DNA from: Chlamydiota bacterium
GTDB lineage: Bacteria; Chlamydiota; Chlamydiia; Chlamydiales; SM23-39
Assembly: GCA_016219355.1 (NCBI GenBank)
Contig: JACRNF010000009.1
Location: 1-34,713, forward strand
Length of the DNA stretch: 34,713 nucleotides
Direction: 5' to 3'
Part shown: piece by piece, positions 1 through 7,716 of the stretch
Numbering within the stretch: the stretch's first letter is position 1
Layout of the letters: each line of letters starts with the position of its first letter
Translations under genes and position numbers: made by a program
Notes under the pieces: generated by a model
The model's database searches: none
The model's input: the letters and a program-made list of their open reading frames with translations, nothing else
Told to the model about the DNA's origin: nothing

Positions 1-92
1 CCCAAACAACCTGAAAAATTACAAATGTTTCAATCTTTGAGAATTTATTATTATCTTTAATTATCTCATTATTAATAATATAAATAATTATA

Positions 93-122
93 TTGATTTT
101 TAATTAATTATAATTATATTAT
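93..122 (+). promoter_or_regulatory. Promoter with palindromic operator candidate
   Basis: TTGATT at 93-98, an 18-bp spacer and TATTAT at 117-122 form a plausible sigma-70/sigma-66 promoter for the small gene that starts at 148. The spacer holds a perfect 12-bp palindrome, TAATTATAATTA, at 105-116, directly against the -10 box. The same palindrome lies between -35 and -10 of the ankyrin-gene promoter at 17255-17283. The surrounding DNA is extremely A/T-rich (57 of 60 bases in 61-120), so a chance match is possible. Confidence 0.5.
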
Positions 123-147
123 AAAACTAAAGAAAGGGAGGCCAAAT

Positions 148-417
148 ATGAAAGATGTCCCACATCATATGATGAAATTTATGAGAAAAGTCTCAAAACC
201 AGATGAACAAGGACCAGAAACCGAACAAGAAAAAAAGGCCTTCAGAAAGCCCTCTACTAAAACACAGGAAAAAAAACAAAAAAAAGCTAGGATGAAAAAA
301 GAAAGAGATACCAGAACTGTTGATTTTGAAACCGAATCAGAACGAAATAAAGAAATGAAAAAAAGAGTCCCTATTATCCAGTTAAGAGCCCATAAACAAG
401 TTTCAAAATTGAGGTAA
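148..417 (+). CDS. Small, highly charged basic hypothetical protein (89 aa)
   Basis: I do not recognise this protein. It is 89 residues, dominated by Lys, Arg and Glu, with a very basic middle (about residues 30-52), no cysteine, no signal peptide and no membrane segment. It is probably disordered or binds nucleic acid, but that is inferred only from composition. The start is supported by a strong GGGAGG ribosome binding site 8 bases upstream and by a promoter at 93-122. It stands alone: the next gene is about 400 bases away. Small, very basic proteins in Chlamydiota include histone-like proteins (Hc1/Hc2), but this lacks the Ala-Lys repeats of Hc2 and I do not claim homology. Confidence 0.7.
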   Translation: MKDVPHHMMKFMRKVSKPDEQGPETEQEKKAFRKPSTKTQEKKQKKARMKKERDTRTVDFETESERNKEMKKRVPIIQLRAHKQVSKLR

Positions 418-475
418 ATTTTTTTAGCTGCAACTAAAAATTTAGCATAATTTTCTTAAGTAGTTGAGTAGTCAT

Positions 476-519
476 AGCAAGCATCTTAAAATAAGTAGCA
501 AATACTTTAAGATCTTGCT
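476..519. other. Bulged hairpin in non-coding region
   Basis: AGCAAGCATCTTAAA (476-490) can pair with TTTAAGATCTTGCT (506-519), giving 14 base pairs with one bulged C and a loop of about 15 nt. It lies in the non-coding stretch 418-815, which contains no credible gene. No T-run follows, so it is not a normal intrinsic terminator. It could be part of a small RNA or of the repetitive element that follows. Confidence 0.4.
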
Positions 520-606
520 CCTAAAAATTAGCTAGATCCTTTAGCCTTGCGGCAAAAAATTTACCTCGATTTTTTTTAAGCTATGAGCATTAAGACTTCT
601 TTTTAT

Positions 607-772
607 TAACCTCAACTTTGGGTTTATCCTCTCGGAATCAATTAAGTTTTTGAGGAGTTTGGTTTCTTTTTTTAGAAGAAAATAGACAAAGGGTTTATTT
701 TTGAAAAAAAAGGAATCAAAACTTTCAAAAAGATTGTTGATTCTGAGTGGATTAAACCCAAAGTTGAGGTTA
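607..772. repeat. 166-bp inverted-repeat (MITE-like) element, dispersed family
   Basis: The ends are a perfect 20-bp inverted repeat: TAACCTCAACTTTGGGTTTA at 607-626 and its reverse complement at 753-772. The similarity continues inward imperfectly for roughly 50 more bases on each side, so most of the element could fold into one long hairpin. A diverged third copy of the arm is at 18443-18510. It has no open reading frame of note. With the hairpin at 476-519 and a short GGCTTT/AAAGCC hairpin at about 776-798, it fills the gap between the small basic gene and the phosphoesterase gene. A non-autonomous mobile element or a REP-like extragenic repeat are both possible. Confidence 0.6.
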
Positions 773-815
773 TTAGGCTTTTAATGTACAATAAAGCCAA
801 ATAAAAGCTTTAAAT

Positions 816-1667
816 ATGCTAAAAATAGCCCATATTTCCGACCTACACTTTTCAAAAATTTCTTATAACCCCCTGCAATTTTTTTCCAAAAGATGCGTCG
901 GCAATTTCAACCTTTTATTTTTTAGAAAACGATTCTACAATGAAAAACAGCTTTATTCATTGATCGATCATTTTAAAAGTTTGCAAATTGATTATGTTAT
1001 TGCCACAGGAGATTTTACCTCCACTTCATCTAAAGAAGAATTTGCCATGGCCAAACAATTTTTTGATCTTTTAGATAAAAACAACATCAAATTTATCCTA
1101 GTTCCCGGCAACCATGACAATTACACCAAAAAAGCTTATAAAAATAGCTCTTTTTTTAAATGCTTTTCCATGGTGCCTAAAAAAATAAACTCTTTTGCCT
1201 TAAATGACAATTGGTGGTTCGTAGGTTTAGATACCACCTTGCCAACCCATTGGCTCTCTTCTGCCGGCCTTTTTTCTAAAACAATAGAAGATGAGCTAAG
1301 CAAAAGCTTAGAGAAAATCCCAAAAGACAAATTTATTTTGATGGCTAACCATTTTCCCCTTTTTCCTAACGACTCTCGTCGAAAAATTTTAAAAAGAAGC
1401 GAAGATCTTTTAAAGCTGATCCAAAAACATAATAATATAAAACTTTATCTACATGGTCATACCCATAGACGATCCATTGCAGATCTGCAAGGAAGTTCCC
1501 TTCCCATTGTCATCGACTCAGGATGCACCGCTCACACGGAATTTGGATTTTGGAGCTTTATAGAGCTAGATAGCGCATTAAAAATTACCTCATATAAACA
1601 CACCCAAAACGTTTGGAACAAAGATCGGGAAAGCTGTTTTTCTTTTCTGAATAGTAAAAAATTATGA
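816..1667 (+). CDS. Calcineurin-like metallophosphoesterase
   Basis: This is a cytoplasmic metal-dependent phosphohydrolase of the Icc/YaeI-like superfamily. The whole signature is present in order: DLH near residues 9-11 (HISDLHFS), GDFT near 66, GNHD near 98-102, NHFP near 177 and the C-terminal HGHTH near 213-217. These residues form the dinuclear metal site, so the enzyme should be active. At 283 residues it has normal length for the group. There is no signal peptide or membrane segment. The start has only a weak ribosome binding site, but the first conserved motif begins eight residues in. It shares an ATGA overlap with the YkgJ-type gene, so the two are translationally coupled. The substrate (phosphodiester, nucleotide or lipid-linked) cannot be read from the sequence. 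Confidence 0.9.
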   Translation: MLKIAHISDLHFSKISYNPLQFFSKRCVGNFNLLFFRKRFYNEKQLYSLIDHFKSLQIDYVIATGDFTSTSSKEEFAMAKQFFDLLDKNNIKFILVPGNHDNYTKKAYKNSSFFKCFSMVPKKINSFALNDNWWFVGLDTTLPTHWLSSAGLFSKTIEDELSKSLEKIPKDKFILMANHFPLFPNDSRRKILKRSEDLLKLIQKHNNIKLYLHGHTHRRSIADLQGSSLPIVIDSGCTAHTEFGFWSFIELDSALKITSYKHTQNVWNKDRESCFSFLNSKKL

Positions 1668-2086
1668 AAGATCCTTGGTATAAAGAAGGTTTAAAATTTG
1701 AGTGCCAAAAAAACTGCTGTAATTGCTGCAGTAAATTTCCGGGCTACACCTGGCTTACTCTAAAAGATGAATTGAGAATAGCTGATTTTTTTAAAATCTC
1801 TCTTGATGAATTTCGGAAAAGATATTGCAGGTTTGTCAAAGGGAGGCTTTCTTTAAAAGAAAATTATAGAAATTTTGACTGCGTCTTTATAAAAGATAAT
1901 AAATGCTCCATTTATGCTATAAGGCCCATTCAGTGCAGCGCATTTCCTTTTTGGCCAAATAATCTCTCTTCTAAAGAGGCTTTTGACTCCCTTGAAGAAT
2001 ACTGCCCCGGCTGTAATAAGGGAAAACACCATTCCTTTGATGAAATCAATAAAATCTTAAATGAGTTCATTCAAGAAAACAGCTAA
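1664..2086 (+). CDS. YkgJ-family cysteine-cluster protein
   Basis: This 140-residue protein has the layout of the YkgJ (zinc- or iron-chelating, CxxxCxxC-type) family: a Cys cluster at the N-terminus (C14, C18, C19, C21, C22) followed by PGYTWLT, a helical DELRIADFFKISLDEF segment, then CVF...CSIYAIRPIQC and FPFWP, and a last Cys pair (CPGC) near residue 117. These cysteines probably hold a metal or an iron-sulfur cluster. The biological role of the family is not established. The gene starts inside the stop codon of the phosphoesterase gene (ATGA overlap), which points to coupled expression and perhaps a linked function. Confidence 0.85.
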   Translation: MKDPWYKEGLKFECQKNCCNCCSKFPGYTWLTLKDELRIADFFKISLDEFRKRYCRFVKGRLSLKENYRNFDCVFIKDNKCSIYAIRPIQCSAFPFWPNNLSSKEAFDSLEEYCPGCNKGKHHSFDEINKILNEFIQENS

Positions 2087-2152
2087 AAAAAGGCTTTACT
2101 TTTTCTAAAAAACCTTTTAATTCTAAAGAAAGAGCCTTTTTATAGGAAACAA

Positions 2153-3880
2153 ATGGATTTTCCCCAATCAACAAAAAAAAATATTGAAGCATGGTTAAGT
2201 GGTCCTTATGATGATGAGAGCAAAAATCAAGTACGCGATCTATTAAAACAAAATCCTAAAGAGCTTATCGATCCTTTTTATAAAAACCTAAGTTTTGGCA
2301 CCGGCGGAATTCGAGAAATTATGGGAATCGGCACCAATAGATTAAATGTTTATACTATTAGAGCCGCCACTCAAGGGCTTGCCAATTATCTAATAAAACA
2401 CAAGGTCCCAAATCCAAGCGCCATAATCGGCTTTGACAATCGAAAAAACTCTCAATTATTTGCAAAGGAAACAGCAAAAGTTTTATCTGCAAATGGATTT
2501 AAAGTATATTTATTTAAAGAGTTAAGACCCACCCCTTTGGTCTCTTTTGGATGCCGACATAAAAAATGCTCGGCAGCCATTATGATCACCGCTTCCCATA
2601 ATCCTCCGGAATATAACGGATATAAAGTTTTTTGGGCAGATGGAGGGCAGGTACTACCCCCTCATGACATTGGAATAATCGAAGAGGTAGAAAAAATCCA
2701 AAGAGACATTTCTCTTGTAAAAACCGATCAAAAAAATAAACTGATCGAAGAAATCGATGATGAAATTGATAAAGCTTATCTTCAAGAGCTTTGTAACCTT
2801 TCCCACTGTAAGGACATAGATCAAAATTTAGGAAAGTTCTTAAAAATCGTTTATACTAATTTACATGGGGCCGGCATTACCATGGTTCCAAAAGCTTTGA
2901 AACTTTTTGGCTTTAGCGATATTGAGTATGTCAAAGAGCAAACCTCGATAGACGGCAATTTTCCTTTTGCCAAAAACCCAAATCCGGAAGAAAAAAAAGC
3001 TTTAGAGCTTGGAATAAACCTTTTAATAAAAACCGGCAAAGATATTTTACTAGCGACCGATCCGGATGCAGATCGGGTTGCGGTTGCTATAAATCATAAA
3101 GGAGCGCCTGTTATTTTTTCCGGAAACGAACTGGCATGTATCATTTTAGATTATTTAACTACAAAAAAACTTCCAATAAACCCATCCGCCATTAAAACTA
3201 TTGTTACCTCAGAGCTTTTTAAAAAGATCTGCCTTGAAAATAAGATTTTTTGCTTTGATGTCTTAACCGGTTTTAAATATATAGCCGAAAAAATTAGATT
3301 TTGGGAAAAAGACCATTATAAGTTCATTTTAGGTGCAGAAGAATCCTTGGGATACCTGACACATACTTTTGCAAGAGATAAAGATTCCATTTCCACCTCA
3401 TGTTTAATCGCCGAAATTGCATTAATGGCTAAAAAAAATCATAAAACCCTTTTGGATGTTTTATTCGATATTTACAAAAAATATGGAATATATAGAGAAA
3501 AGCTTATTTCTATATCCTTTGCCAACGGCTCTGATTCCATGAGCAAAATGGAAGATAAAATCAATCATTTGCGACATCATCCCTTAAAAGAAATACTAGG
3601 CAGAAAAGTTGTAATTATCGAAGACTATCAAAAAATGACCTCTTTTAATCTTCTAACGAGCCAAAGTTCTCATTTAGAGCTTCCCAAGTCCAATGTTTTA
3701 AGATACTGGCTTGAAGATGGCACAAAAATCGTTGTCAGGCCATCAGGGACTGAGCCAAAAATCAAAATTTACATAGGTGTTTCAAAACTCTATAGCGCAA
3801 ATCTTGAAAAAGAGATCTTAGAGTGTGATAATGATTTGGAAAAAATAGCGCAAGAGATTAAAAAAATTTTATTAGATTAA
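2153..3880 (+). CDS. Phosphoglucomutase/phosphomannomutase (alpha-D-phosphohexomutase)
   Basis: This enzyme moves the phosphate of a hexose between C1 and C6 (glucose-1-P/glucose-6-P or the mannose equivalents), feeding glycogen and nucleotide-sugar synthesis in the cytoplasm. All four active-site loops are visible: the phosphoserine loop TASHNPPEYNGYKVF near residues 145-158, the metal loop DPDADR near 303-308, the sugar-binding loop GAEESLGYL near 399, and the phosphate-binding loop RPSGTEPKIKIY near 530. The 575-residue length fits the large PGM/PMM subgroup (the CT295 type in Chlamydia, from memory) rather than the 440-residue GlmM type. The start follows a short A/T leader about 66 bases after the upstream gene. 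The 3' end overlaps the opposite-strand lipase gene by 9 bases. Confidence 0.93.
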   Translation: MDFPQSTKKNIEAWLSGPYDDESKNQVRDLLKQNPKELIDPFYKNLSFGTGGIREIMGIGTNRLNVYTIRAATQGLANYLIKHKVPNPSAIIGFDNRKNSQLFAKETAKVLSANGFKVYLFKELRPTPLVSFGCRHKKCSAAIMITASHNPPEYNGYKVFWADGGQVLPPHDIGIIEEVEKIQRDISLVKTDQKNKLIEEIDDEIDKAYLQELCNLSHCKDIDQNLGKFLKIVYTNLHGAGITMVPKALKLFGFSDIEYVKEQTSIDGNFPFAKNPNPEEKKALELGINLLIKTGKDILLATDPDADRVAVAINHKGAPVIFSGNELACIILDYLTTKKLPINPSAIKTIVTSELFKKICLENKIFCFDVLTGFKYIAEKIRFWEKDHYKFILGAEESLGYLTHTFARDKDSISTSCLIAEIALMAKKNHKTLLDVLFDIYKKYGIYREKLISISFANGSDSMSKMEDKINHLRHHPLKEILGRKVVIIEDYQKMTSFNLLTSQSSHLELPKSNVLRYWLEDGTKIVVRPSGTEPKIKIYIGVSKLYSANLEKEILECDNDLEKIAQEIKKILLD

Positions 3881-5371
3881 CTTGGATCTCTTCTGGACCT
3901 CTTGGATAATCTTTTCTGCTGTTGAAGGCTCGTCCCAAAGTTCTTCTTTATGAAAAAATCCGGTTTTTTCTACTTGCTCCCACTCATGCATAATACGGTC
4001 TTGCAGCGCTTCATCCACTTTTAAATCTATAAGGAATTGTTTGGGATTAAAGGTATATTCAGCAATTTTTTCAGCCGTTAAATTTTTTCCATCAATCCAA
4101 ATTTTTGGATCAATTAGCCAGGCCATATCCATAAAAAGATCTAATTTTAAAGGTACCCTACTTTCTATAACCGCCCTATTTTTATGTAGGGCTAAATATG
4201 CCAATGCAAATTCTTGCGAGCTAAACGCTTTACTTTGATAATTTTTGCCGGATTCTTCATTAATTTCAGCTAACTTCTTTCTTTGATTTAAAAAGTTGAT
4301 GATTTTTTCTTTGGATGTGTCGCTTATGGCAAGCTGAGCTTTATTTTGTATTGCCTGCATAGGGCGCATAATCGGTGTCAGTAATACTCCGTCATGTGAT
4401 CCCCTATTGCCGATCAAGATCCGCGAAACCGTAAAAAAAGTTAAAGCTACTAACCATAAAGGTATGCTAATAATTCTAGAAATGGTCCTAAATGAAGGCA
4501 TATATGAGGCAAGCTTATTATTCTCATTTTCAACCTCGATTCTCTCTAATTCAACCTCAGTGTAGGCTTCAAGCGGCCTCATATGGGACTTAATAGGATT
4601 TAAATTGAGACCTTTCATTTGGGATGATTCCGGAATCTTAACCAATGCACACTCTCCAATATATCTTTGGCCGGTTAATTCGGTAATTGGATCATTCTGA
4701 TGATAATAATTAATAATATCTAAATGATCTCTTTGTTGATATGCATCATAGGTTTGAATATTTAAAAGAGGCGAGCAAAACGCCCTAACTTTTTCTACCT
4801 CTTTTATAAAAACCCCGCAATAATTGGCAATGGCCCCGCCAAGGCTATGGCCAACTGCCATTATTTTCCTTCCTTTATGCTTTTGTTGCCACTTTGTTAC
4901 TTTATCTTTAATTGAATAATGAAAATGAGACCAGCCCACTCCCAATGGATCTAAATCATCCATAACACATTGTCCCGCTCCCGAGCCATAACCATACGAA
5001 AAAGATCCATGAAAAACTATTAGAGCGGGACCATTGTCCTCAGGAATAAGGGCGTAAGCTTTCATTCCCCCTCCCAAATCTAAAGTTTCATCTAAATGAT
5101 AGTTTCTTGTTTTTTTTTTGATAAAAAGAGGGATATTGACCCCATTCATTAAGGCATTAAAATTATCTAAATTCTTGTAAGGCAAGCTCATAGATAACAA
5201 CGCAAGGCATTTAAATTCCTTATTTTTAGCTTTTAAGTTTGCTTCACAGATTTTGTTTAACTGTCCGATGGTTTCAAGGTTTTCTTCCAAAACCTGCTTT
5301 TGATAAATAGTCTTATTACCCCATAAACCATCTTCTCGACATTGAGGTCTAGTTATTATTATATTACCCAT
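3872..5371 (-). CDS. Lipase (class 3)-like alpha/beta hydrolase, putative effector
   Basis: Residues 95-260 look like a lipase-3-type alpha/beta hydrolase. A hydrophobic strand leads to FHGSFSYGYG near 120, then comes the nucleophile elbow GHSLGG with Ser about 176, an acid candidate in YHQNDPITELTG near 235, and a possible catalytic His in SHMRPL near 268. The family cleaves acyl esters of lipids; the substrate here is unknown. A hydrophobic stretch (IISIPLWLVALTFFTVSRIL) near 300-318 could be a membrane anchor. The 499-residue length includes a C-terminal helical extension of unknown function. There is no classical signal peptide and no obvious Shine-Dalgarno sequence before the ATG. The promoter is a perfect consensus. 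A lipase with unrelated extensions in an intracellular bacterium suggests a host-membrane-directed effector, but that is inference. Confidence 0.8.
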   Translation of the reverse strand: MGNIIITRPQCREDGLWGNKTIYQKQVLEENLETIGQLNKICEANLKAKNKEFKCLALLSMSLPYKNLDNFNALMNGVNIPLFIKKKTRNYHLDETLDLGGGMKAYALIPEDNGPALIVFHGSFSYGYGSGAGQCVMDDLDPLGVGWSHFHYSIKDKVTKWQQKHKGRKIMAVGHSLGGAIANYCGVFIKEVEKVRAFCSPLLNIQTYDAYQQRDHLDIINYYHQNDPITELTGQRYIGECALVKIPESSQMKGLNLNPIKSHMRPLEAYTEVELERIEVENENNKLASYMPSFRTISRIISIPLWLVALTFFTVSRILIGNRGSHDGVLLTPIMRPMQAIQNKAQLAISDTSKEKIINFLNQRKKLAEINEESGKNYQSKAFSSQEFALAYLALHKNRAVIESRVPLKLDLFMDMAWLIDPKIWIDGKNLTAEKIAEYTFNPKQFLIDLKVDEALQDRIMHEWEQVEKTGFFHKEELWDEPSTAEKIIQEVQKRSKLI

Positions 5372-5403
5372 ATTTATAACTATAAGTTATTATGTTAATA
5401 ATA

Positions 5404-5432
5404 ATTATAACAATAAAATTATATTTTGTCAA
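5404..5432 (-). promoter_or_regulatory. Perfect-consensus sigma-70-type promoter of the lipase gene
   Basis: On the minus strand TTGACA (5427-5432), a 17-bp spacer and TATAAT (5404-5409) match the consensus exactly. Transcription would start near 5397, leaving a 5' leader of about 26 nt before the ATG at 5371. Chlamydial housekeeping promoters are usually poorer matches, so this should be a strong and constitutive promoter. Confidence 0.75.
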
Positions 5433-5504
5433 TTAAAATGTAAGTAATACAGGATTGAGCATCAATGACTTAGGGATTTCAAAAATTATTAGCAATAGTG
5501 ATTT

Positions 5505-7619
5505 TTAACTGTTTGAGAGGCTTAACTGAGCTTCAGGATACTTTACCCTTAAATGCTGAGACAATAATAAATTCTCCACCAAGGTCTTTTTAATGATTAG
5601 CAGCTCTTGTAAATTGATCGAGCATTCATCAAACTGACCATCTAACACCCTATCTGAAACAATTTTATTGATCATTTGTTCAAGCGATTGTTTAGAAAAC
5701 TCAGTAAGCGACCTAGATGCCGCTTCTACTGCGTCCACTATCATAATGATCGCCGATTCTTTGGAGTGGGGCTTTGGTCCCGGATAACGAAATTTCCCTT
5801 CATTAATTTTTGCATATTCTTCCCCAAAACATTGCATTGCTTTGCAATAAAAATAATAGACCAGGGTTGTTCCATGATGCTCTTTAATAATATCTATAAA
5901 TGGCTTGGGAAGATGATATTTTTTTGCCAGTATCTCCCCATTTTTAACATGACCTATTATCAATGCAGCAGAAGCTTGAGGAGATAAAGCGTGATGTAAA
6001 TTAACATCTACCTTCCTTTGATTTTCAATAAAATAACTTGCGTTCATGAGCTTGCCAATATCATGATATAGTGTTGCAACCCTACAAAAAACCCCATTAG
6101 CATTGATAGCATGAGCTGCCCTTTCCGCCAAATTACCTAAAACTAAAGAGTGTTGATATGTACCCGGCATCTCTAAAGCAAGCCTTCTCAAAAGCTCACA
6201 GCTAGGATCCATGTGCTCTATCAATGAAATATCGGTCAGAACATTAAAAATAGATTCTAATGCCGGTAAAATACCAATTACGATCACTGCGATAATAAAA
6301 AGAAATATTAAAGAGGCCGTTAAATTGGCAAGTAGACTAACTAGAAAAAAGGTCCTATTGATCAAGTCAAATGTCAATGTAAGTGGAATAATTCCTAAAA
6401 ATGATTTACCCACTATCCCAAAAATGTCGGTCCTTTTATGCAATGTTTTTAAAAATGCTATGGCTATAAGTGAAGCAGAAAAATTTACGATTAAAAATGA
6501 AGATCTCTCAACCTCTAATGTCTCGGTAAAAAGTATGGATAAAACAAAAGAAGAAAATAATGCTAAGCGATTATTCATTAAAATTGCTATCAATATTGCC
6601 GCTAGAGGAACAATAATCGGATACCTGATATTATGGATGGCCTCTGTCGTGCTCTTTAAAAGCATATACTCAATGATTTTGGCAAAAATCATTGTAATAA
6701 CGACAATGCAAACAAGCAAAGAGACCTTTGTAAGCGATTTTAAAATTTTTTTCTGGTAAACTTTTAAGTATAAAATAAAGACGCAGGCAAATGCCAAAGA
6801 TAATAAAAAATTACCCAAAATAGTATACGGATCTAATAAATTGCGCTGAGCATTAATTGCATTTTTCATAGCTTTTAACATAGCTATATGCCGGAAATTG
6901 ATAGATTCGTTCTGCGCTATAATCTGCTCTCCAGCCAGCACTTTGGCATATTTTTGATGAACACTATTTTCAACTAACTTCCTTAAATTGTTTTGAGCAA
7001 AATGATCAATCTCCAAATCAAATGCGAAATTAGCAAAATAGTTGGCAATAAAAATTAACTTTTCTTCGGTCAGCCCCTCTTCCAACACCAATAATCTTTT
7101 TGCAAAATAAATCATATATTCTTGAGGCAAGATCTCTTTTTCCTGATACTTTGCCGTTGCTGAAAGAGCCACGTAATGACGCACCTCCAGATCCAGTTGA
7201 TTCATTTTTTCAATTGTCTTTACATCCGAGAACCTGGTTTGCATCAAAAGCCTTTCAAACTTGCCGGCAACGCTTAAAATTTCTTCATTGTTAAATTTTA
7301 TGTTTTGCGAAGTGGAAAGATATTTTGCAAAATCAAAACTAGCTTGCCGAATCTCTTTGTCATCAATTTTATAGATATTACCAAGCTCCGAAAGAGCCTT
7401 CTGTTTTAAAATTATCGTCCCCTCTTCATCCAGAAAATCAAAACTAACCTGAGACACTATGAAACGATTGGCCAATGTACCCGGCTCTAGAATATCCATT
7501 TTGACTTCTTTGAAATGCAAGCAAACAAAAAGGGTAAGGCAAAAAAAGAGGCAAATTAAAAAACGATATAAAAAATCTTTCTTTAAAAACTTTTTCAACG
7601 AATTTTTCTCAATTTCCAT
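5505..7619 (-). CDS. PgpH-type 7TM-HD domain phosphohydrolase
   Basis: The 704-residue protein has the PgpH architecture: a first membrane helix near residues 18-36, a large extracytoplasmic region (about 40-265), a run of roughly seven membrane helices (about 265-470), and a cytoplasmic HD hydrolase domain. In that domain H...HDIGK is clear (YHDIGK near 515-520, preceded by YQHSLVLGNLAERAA and followed by HHALSPQASA and EHHGTT). In Firmicutes, PgpH breaks down the second messenger cyclic di-AMP to pApA. The conserved HD residues predict the same chemistry, but the substrate is inferred from the family. The length matches Bacillus PgpH (about 711). It lies downstream of no close partner on its strand; dnaX is divergent, starting 98 bases away. 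Confidence 0.88.
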   Translation of the reverse strand: MEIEKNSLKKFLKKDFLYRFLICLFFCLTLFVCLHFKEVKMDILEPGTLANRFIVSQVSFDFLDEEGTIILKQKALSELGNIYKIDDKEIRQASFDFAKYLSTSQNIKFNNEEILSVAGKFERLLMQTRFSDVKTIEKMNQLDLEVRHYVALSATAKYQEKEILPQEYMIYFAKRLLVLEEGLTEEKLIFIANYFANFAFDLEIDHFAQNNLRKLVENSVHQKYAKVLAGEQIIAQNESINFRHIAMLKAMKNAINAQRNLLDPYTILGNFLLSLAFACVFILYLKVYQKKILKSLTKVSLLVCIVVITMIFAKIIEYMLLKSTTEAIHNIRYPIIVPLAAILIAILMNNRLALFSSFVLSILFTETLEVERSSFLIVNFSASLIAIAFLKTLHKRTDIFGIVGKSFLGIIPLTLTFDLINRTFFLVSLLANLTASLIFLFIIAVIVIGILPALESIFNVLTDISLIEHMDPSCELLRRLALEMPGTYQHSLVLGNLAERAAHAINANGVFCRVATLYHDIGKLMNASYFIENQRKVDVNLHHALSPQASAALIIGHVKNGEILAKKYHLPKPFIDIIKEHHGTTLVYYFYCKAMQCFGEEYAKINEGKFRYPGPKPHSKESAIIMIVDAVEAASRSLTEFSKQSLEQMINKIVSDRVLDGQFDECSINLQELLIIKKTLVENLLLSQHLRVKYPEAQLSLSNS

Positions 7620-7716
7620 TAACTTTTAGCCCCTTTACGGCTCAAGGCTCACTTTTTAGTAGACGAGAAATTATATTTTATAAAAAATTATCTTCTTAAA
7701 CCACCTAAAGAGTCAA

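Noticed and set aside
2087..2141. AAAAAGGCT/AGCCTTTTT inverted repeat as a terminator before the phosphohexomutase gene
   Set aside because: The stem is 9 bp, mostly A/T, with a loop of about 37 nt; too weak to call.
6211..6759. Open frame of 182 codons on the plus strand
   Set aside because: It lies wholly antisense to the membrane part of the PgpH-type gene and its translation has no recognisable pattern.
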